Assembly (NCBI GenBank): GCA_030760725.1
Contig: JASWHV010000019.1
Span: forward strand, 30,817,944-30,881,943
From: Neostapfia colusana
Lineage: Eukaryota > Streptophyta > Magnoliopsida > Poales > Poaceae
Length of the DNA stretch: 64,000 nt
Direction: 5' to 3'
Shown: in pieces, positions 57,217-64,000 of the stretch
Position numbering within the stretch: position 1 is the stretch's first letter
Layout: each line of letters begins with the position of its first letter
Translations under genes and position numbers: made by a program
Notes under the pieces: generated by a model
The model's input: the letters and a program-made list of their open reading frames with translations, nothing else
What the model was told of the DNA's origin: nothing
The model's database searches: none

Positions 57217-60200
57217 TGTAAAGGTCACAGAATATAAATACAAAGAAACTCTTGCTTGTACAAAGTTGGTTTCATATGTATGAAAAATGGGACTTGTTAA
57301 AACATTTTCCACATGTGATAACACACATGAGAGCTTTCTTCACACAAGTTCAAACATTTATTTGAAGACTTGGAACCCAAAAGGGATCTAAAAACCATAG
57401 TGGGAAGTTCCCATATGTGTGAGACAGCTAATGTCAGATTTTGGAACAACTTATTCAACTAAAAAATTCAAATGAGAGTAACACAATGATTTTCAAACTG
57501 TTGTATTAAAAATCTCATTTGCAGCAGCCAAATCAAGGGTCAGATTTCATATTTGAATTCATTAGGTCCAAATTAGGGGATAAGCAAAGTCTCATGAATT
57601 TTGAAGGATATTTGCTATCCATTTTCCAAATGGACTTAAATTTGCAATGAATTCAAATATACAATTGAATTTGGATGAAACTTGTCCAAATATCCACACA
57701 CAATTCAGATTTGAATTCCCACCATTTGATATCCAGCATTTGCCAAAGTGAGGAGATATTTGTGAGAAAATTTTGGGGGGATAAGTTGGACAGTAAGGCC
57801 CACATGTCATTGAGGGAATTTGGTGTGAAAAAGATCTTCATTGGCAGTGCCCAGTCCCTGTTTTTCCTTCTCCACTCGAAGTAACCGCGCCACCGAGACA
57901 AAACTCAGGCCTTCTCGCCGTGCGACACAGGGGCAAGCCGGAGCCACCTCCTCCTTGCGATCCTTGCGCTGGCGAGCTGGTTTCCCCTTCTTATCACCCC
58001 AGCCGTGTTCTCTTCCAACAACCCCGAGGACCGCTCTATTTTCTTCATCTCTCGCGCCCCTGAACAGAGCCACCGCCGCCACCTTCATTTGATTGGCAGC
58101 CGGCTCCAGGGAACACGAACAGAGACTAGTGAGTAGCAAAAATGGCACCAGGGCTTCACCCTCTCCCTCCTCGACGCGCCACCGCCCGGTGTTTGGCCTC
58201 CCTACCCCGGGAATGCGATGTTCGCGCGGCGGCCGAATGAGAACCGACGAAGAGGTCACACGTGGAGAGCGCTACAGAGAGTCTTTCATGCCTGAGCAAG
58301 AGCACCCTCGGAAGTGCTAGAACCCTGTGGTGCTTAACTCCAAAGCTTGAGCCATGCCATGGACGACCGAGAGCGAATTCGGGAATTTTCCTCCAGCGGG
58401 CACAAACCGACCTTCCGGCACAGTAACATCAAATTCGACCTCTATACTCGTTCTTAGGTCGCCAAATCTTGCACACAGAACTGCCAGTAGTCGGCGATCA
58501 TTTGCTTTTCACAACCCTAGCTGGGAAACGCACGTAGACCGCACAAATTCTAGGTTTTCCGAGCTCAAACGTGGATGAGGTCTCAGGTGCACGGTGAGAG
58601 ACTATTAGCCGCCGGTCCCGAGCAGTTTTGAGATTAGGTAGAGCATCCTCATGGTTCACTGGTGCCGTGGCGCTGTTTCAAAAGCTTTTGGCGGGCTAGG
58701 TTAGCCGGCTCGACGTTGCCGATGGTGTGCCGAGCCGCCGCACCGTCGCCGGCTATGTTAGAGCCACCGCCGGTCAGGGAAAATGCCTCCATCGTGTTCA
58801 GCGTGTGGATTTAGGCCCTAGCGGCGAGGAAGAGCGCGGGAGCTGGCCGGACGTCCGGTTTCAGCGCATCTCCGGCGAGCCCGGCGGCGAGAGGGCACTG
58901 ACGGCCGAAGGTTGGAGAAGACCCGGCTGGTCCTGCGCGTCAGCGACAGAGATTTAAATTTCTGATCTGCTGCGGCTCGGGGATCTATTGTGGTTGCACG
59001 GTAAGGGTTCAATGGCCCCGTGTGGCTTATCCTAGCGAGTGACACGTGGTCCCCCTGGACCCACGCGCAGGATTTGAACTTTTCCGGTTTATTTGAACCC
59101 CCAATTTCAATTCAAACTTTAGAACCTTATAACTTTTGCTAAGAAGCTCCAAATTTAATGATTCAAATTGGGTTGGATTCAGGTTGAAAACCTATATCCA
59201 AATATGCAACCCAATTTGTATGAAAGTCAAATTTAATTCTGGAAAATTCTTTAAAACTTTTCAGCAAAAGAATTTTAGAGGGAATTTGGTTCATGCAAAA
59301 ATCCTCAAATTTTGCCAGAATATTCTTTAGGATTTCAGTGAACTCCTGTAAACTTTCAGCTCATTTGGAGATGATTTTATTAGGGGAATTTAGATTTTAA
59401 GTTGCTGTTTTCAAATGAGTACAGAAACAATTTCAGAAAATTTCCAAAACTTGGAAATTCAGTTCTAGGAAATTCTTAGCTCCAAAAATCCTAGGAAAAT
59501 TCATGCATTCTCCCTGAGCTATGTTTGAGACTGTAGTTTACTTGATTTTGCTTCAAGGTGCAGGTTTATTCAGAATTAATTCCCTTTTTCCAAAATGCTT
59601 AGGGAATTGTTCTGAGTGATCCACTCATTGAAAAATTCTAAATTTTGGTCCAGATTACTTTCTTGTGACAACGAGCTCACCAGAAAATTTTCAGCTCCAT
59701 TGGATCTTTGAATCACCACTGTGCTGTTCAACCTATTTAGATGAGTATCACACAAGTGATGAACAACACATCTCACTTGATCATAGTGCCTAACCCCAAA
59801 CCCAAACCACTAGCACCAGTGTTATTTTAAATTCTTAAACAGAGTTCCAGATTTTAAACTTGTCATTAGAACTTGTTAGTAAAATCTTTACAATTAAATC
59901 CATATGCATATTCATAACGTGTAGCATCTACGTGAAGTACTTGAAGTCATCGAAGCGGAGATCAAGGAAGGAGGAAAGCACTTGATCAAGCCCAGTGATC
60001 TTCACTAACTGAACCTCATATATATAAGTCCCCTGCAAAACAAAGGCAAGCCCCGGTTTGCATCAAAACTTACAAGTTTTTATTTGTATTCACTTTATAT
60101 CATCTAGCATTTTGTTTATTGCATTAAGTCTAGGTGGTACGACACTCCAAATGCATGACCCAGAAAACCCTGGAGTAAAAATGTAGAGTAGGTTATCAAT

Positions 60201-61585
60201 TGATTATAAGTGCCGACCTCAAGTTAACAAAAGTGGATTAAAAGAGGCATAACTCGAGTGGGTAGTTTTCCTACTCGTGAACCGGGATTAAGGGGGGATC
60301 AATTGGAAAAGTTGGGAATTGATCCTCATAGTTGGGAATGGAGACCGGGCAGTGGATGGAAGGCTCAAGGACGTGGTCCTGTGAACCTAGTCTATGTCTG
60401 CGTCGATTAAGGCCCGTTCTCGTGTGCGGCCCTGTGAGACAAGTTTGAGATGTGTACCGGATGCATACTGGCAATATGGGACCCAGGAAACCGATGTAAC
60501 ATGTTAACCTGGGTGTCGAGGCATACATCACCGTCTGATGCAGATGCTGAAAGGATAGAGAAGTCAGCTCTACGAGGGTTTGCCGTAGTGAGACTTAATC
60601 GCAGTCGGTGGGACCGGTTCGACATTTGGGTGTCGTGTGAAAGGTTGCCATGTACTACGTCAGTGATGGCTGCTGTGTGCAACGTCGAGTACGGGCGTAC
60701 GTGTCATATCAGCCGGGTGTTTTTTATTGTAATCACCGTCGCTCGCCGTAGTGAGCATACTTGTACACTGAGTCGTGACGTAGTAATAAACTGGGAAAAA
60801 TTTAATATGCTTTGTGAGTAATCCTCATAATGGAGATGAGGAATGATCAACACTTTCACTAAATTTATTTTCCACCTTGGGCTAGTAGCGTCGAGGCAAA
60901 GCGTTTCTTGTTTGATTGTGGAGTCTCGACGTTGATGGCGCAAGGTCTGTATGGGTCTAGGGTAGCTCACTAACGTTACTTTCACCTCGGGCAAGTGACA
61001 TCGAGATGAAGCGTTTCTTGTTTAATTGTGGAGTCTCGATGTAAATTGCGCGAGGGCTATAAAAGTTGCTAAAAACTTGAAGTAAGGACTCTCCTTTAGC
61101 TCAAGTTCATCTTTTGTGCAAACTTCTAAATTCAGCCCTCTATTTTAAGCATGTAGAGTTTCATGACTAGGGTGACGGTTAAGTCTTGCTGAGCTTCATG
61201 CTCACAGATACTGCATGAGTTGTTTTGCAGGTAATAACTGTACGCTGAAATGTACGGGTGTCCGATGAGACTTGGAACTCACCGAGTGGTGAACTCATGG
61301 CAACCCCTGCCCACTGCTATTGTGATAGTGTTGCTAGCGAGAATGGTCCACGGGCTGGATACCTTCTCTGTTGCTTAGCGTAGGTATGAGATGTGAGTTG
61401 TAATAGTCTTCCGCTGTAGATTATTTTGAGAAGTATTTGTAAAATATACACTTTGTAAGCTTCCGCTTGATTTATGTAATTTGATGCTTTATTATGTGTG
61501 CTGTTGGGTGCCGCATCGCACGGCACCACCCAATGCGATTCCCGGGCCAGCGGCACGGCCCCATGATCGGGACCGGGCCCTCACA
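57217..61585 (+). repeat. Element D 5' LTR (4369 bp)
   Basis: Starts TGTAAAGGTCACAG, similar to the Z LTR, and ends CCCTCACA four bases before a PBS. The GC-rich core is about 57880-59060. The intron boundaries of the LTR reading frame persist (CAAAG before GCAAGC at 60046; TTTTGCAG ending at 61230). Block 1 (from 59925) reads HLREVLEVIEAEIKE and stops at 60006-60008 before the donor, so the joined frame is not kept. The open frames in the core are not supported as genes. Confidence 0.88.
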
Positions 61586-61588
61586 GCA

Positions 61589-61600
61589 TGGTATCAGAGC
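61589..61600 (+). other. Element D primer-binding site (initiator tRNA-Met)
   Basis: TGGTATCAGAGC three bases after the LTR end; the following C also matches. Confidence 0.9.
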
Positions 61601-63185
61601 CACATTGGTAATAGCGCACAGAATAAGGATTATATTGCAACAAAAATTTAGGATACGGTGAGGAAACGGTATTAGGCCCACATAAAGACTATAGTAGTAT
61701 AGTTACTTAAAGTGGCAGCACTAACATACTTGTTATAATTCTGAATTTTGATTATGTAACAACGCACCTACGCTCAGTTAAGCATGGTAAGGAACGCCAC
61801 CGAAAGCGGCTCAATTTCAGTTAGCTCCCCTGACGAGGAAAGTGGTTCAGTGATAGATCTCACAGCTTGGTGTGAGACGTCAATATGAAACTCTTAGACT
61901 CTTCATGTTCCTGAGTTTATATGAAACGCTGATCCCTAGCGTGCATTAGGCAAGAAAGTGAAGACCCCATCGTGTGGTCAGTAACGCGATAGTGTGTTTT
62001 TTCTGGAAATAGCCCAGGAGGACATACGCAGCTCTTGCCATCGGTGTGCCCTCCAGGGCAGTAGGTGGTATATGTTGGGTTGATACAATTCCCAACCGTG
62101 ACGACCCGTTCGTGCTCTACTTGGGTTCCCCGTCATGTGGTGTAAAAACGTGACCATGTACCTTGAGACGTGGCTTGACTCAAGGACGGCCCATATGGAA
62201 ATGAAACGGGGCGTATGTTTTTAGTATTGATATGGAACTGCCTGAAATGAGAAAAACCTATGTGTGCATCATCATTGAGTGTTCTTATGCAGGTACTAAC
62301 CATGTACGTATCCCGTGTAGTACAGGTGTGCGAGAGACCGTCTTAGTGCCACTGATAAAACGGATATGCCGGTATAATACGGTTTAGGATTTTCTTTGGT
62401 GAGTCTACGTAGGACCGACATGTTTCTTACGGTGCATCGACACCGTACTACACTTAATAACCTCTTCCCTATGAAGAAATGATTCATGAGCTAACTTCAA
62501 CTAAAAATGGAAGTTTGAAACAAATATTAGCTACTGAACTCTTATTTTGAGCTAAGATTCAAATGAGAGAAGGTCTAGGTTTCAAAGTTTTCAAAAACAG
62601 AGTGCTCTGTTTCTGGCAGGAATTCTTGCTGAACTTTGACAGGGCATAACTCTGAGTAGATTTAACCAATTAAGGTGTATGATACAGTTCTGGAAATATT
62701 TTCAAGTGCTCTACAACTTCTTTGTAGACCTCCAGAACAAAATCACACGTTAACTGGGTGAAAAGTCCAGTTGAGGGCAGACTGTTCAGAACCATGACAA
62801 CAACAAAGCCTCTCTGGACCTTTCTGTTTTTAAGCCATAACTTCCTGTAGAAAAATCCTTAAGGAGCCTGTGATAGACCGTTGGAAAGGTTATGAGATAT
62901 GAAACGTTGTTGTAGTTCAAAGTTGGTTCAGATTCATATTGTATCTGTGTATACAACTGTGATAAAGTCAGCCACATACAAAGGAGATGCTGGCAAATTT
63001 TATCCAGCAATTCTGTCAACTTTGAGCAAACATAACTTTTGATACAGAAGTGATATGGAGGCATTTGAATACTTTTTGGAAATATATTGAAGTTAAGTTT
63101 AACTTTGGTATTCATATTGAGTTACGAAAATGCTTCTAACTGGATCAAAAGCTGGGTTAGGGCAGAAGAGTCTGTTCTGCAGAGC
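61601..63185 (+). other. Element D leader
   Basis: About 1.6 kb homologous to the A/B/C leaders, including the acceptor-like TTCTTATGCAG near 62292. It contains no gene. Where an aORF and gag would be expected, the sequence passes directly into RT, so D has lost aORF, gag and protease. Confidence 0.7.
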
Positions 63186-64000
63186 AAAGAGAACGGCTGA
63201 AGGAGCAACTAGGTGAACTCAAGAGCAAATGAGTTATACGACCAAGCCCATAACCTTGGGGTTGCTCTGCGCTGTGTAGTAGGAAGAAGGACGAAATACT
63301 ACGGCTTAGTGTTAATTTTCGTCCACTTAACATTGTGACAATCAAGGACAAGTACCCGTTACCACAGATCGACATATTGTTTGAACAGTTGGTCAAAGCA
63401 AGGATCTTTTCCAAGATGGACTTAGGATCAGGGTACCATCAGATTGAGATAAGGGCTGAGGCTACTCGGAAGACAGTTTTTTGACGAGGTACGGAGTTTA
63501 TGAGTACCTTGTCATGTTCCTTGGCCTTACCAACGCTCCAGCTCAGTTCATGTATTTGATGAACTCGGTATTCATGCCGGAGCTGGACATGTTTGTCGTG
63601 GTATTCATCGATGACCTACTGGTTTATTCCAAGTCGGAGGAAGAACACGAGAAGCACCTGCATATAGTCTTGCAACGTCTGCAGGATCACAAGCTATACG
63701 TGAAATTCAGCAAGTGCAAATTTTAGATATCACAAGTACTTTGTCTCGGGCATATCATCTCAGCGAAGGGCATCGCTGTGAGCCTGAGTAATATCGCACA
63801 GGTGCTGCATTGGAAATCCCCGAGAACTGCTCACGAGGTATGGAGTTTCCTCGGACTCGCGGGATATTATCGGAGGTTCATTCCGAACTTCTCGAAGGTT
63901 GCCAAGCCTATGACATAGCTGCTGAAGAAGGCTACCAAATAGGTTTGGAGTCCAGCATGTAAAGCAGCGTTCAAGGCATTAATAAAACACTTAACATCAG
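63186..64000 (+). pseudogene. Element D reverse transcriptase and connection region, decayed, runs off the right edge
   Basis: Begins ERLKEQLGELKSK, followed by VIRPS and the PWGCSAL block. KDKYPLPQIDILFEQL and FSKMDLGSGYHQIEI follow. The YVDD-box equivalent FIDDLLVYS lies in the stretch 63481-63726. Stops interrupt it: two before PWG, a 1 bp deletion giving TGA at 63482-63484, TAG at 63724-63726 (for W), and two more near 63916 and 63940. Downstream, HIISAKGIAV and FLGLAGYYRRFIPNFSK are the usual RT-RNase H connection. Clearly dead. Element D extends beyond the window. Confidence 0.92.

Overview
The window is intergenic chromatin from a plant nuclear genome, most likely a grass (Poaceae). 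It consists almost entirely of nested and broken LTR retrotransposons of the Ty3/gypsy superfamily. The protein-coding copies belong to the chromovirus branch: Gag with a CCHC knuckle, then protease, reverse transcriptase, RNase H, integrase and a C-terminal chromodomain. They are closest to the long-LTR Tekay/Del type. The grass assignment rests on element style (4 kb LTRs, an extra ORF upstream of gag, GC-rich LTR cores) and is an inference. I see no cellular protein gene, rRNA or tRNA gene, or CRISPR array.

Layout. The left edge (1-333) and 43457-47660 are one old minus-strand LTR (Z) split by element A. A spans 334-43456 and is flanked by TCAAA duplications. Its own body is a 4.1 kb 5' LTR, an extra ORF (aORF), gag and a decayed pol lacking reverse transcriptase. 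Its 3' LTR is interrupted by element B (13531-42207), which is interrupted inside gag by element C (20621-33796, ACTGG duplications). C has two 4045 bp LTRs that differ at one base by my reading, so it is very young, yet it has lost gag and half of the aORF. To the right lie a minus-strand gag fragment (47661-48510) and element F, with a ~2 kb LTR split by element E (49537-54346, CTAGC duplications). F continues with its own aORF and a gag start. Element D follows: a 4.4 kb LTR from 57217 and a decayed reverse transcriptase running off the right edge.

How the parts work together. In the complete design, the LTR carries promoter and poly(A) signals, the initiator-methionine tRNA site (PBS) primes minus-strand synthesis, and a polypurine tract primes plus-strand synthesis. 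Gag-Pol supplies particle and enzymes, and the chromodomain probably directs insertion. A and B keep intact 314-codon aORFs upstream of gag; C and F have broken ones. A splice-acceptor-like AG sits immediately before each aORF start codon and one base before the gag start codon, so these ORFs may be expressed from spliced RNAs.

The most unusual signal is inside the LTRs. Two short coding-like blocks are separated by a roughly 1.1 kb intron-like stretch with a GC-AG (in Z, GT-AG) boundary. Their reading frame joins across the intron and ends in a stop before an AATAAA signal. The A/B/C LTRs and the divergent E LTR encode similar peptides with many third-position differences, which suggests selection on a protein encoded wholly within the LTR.
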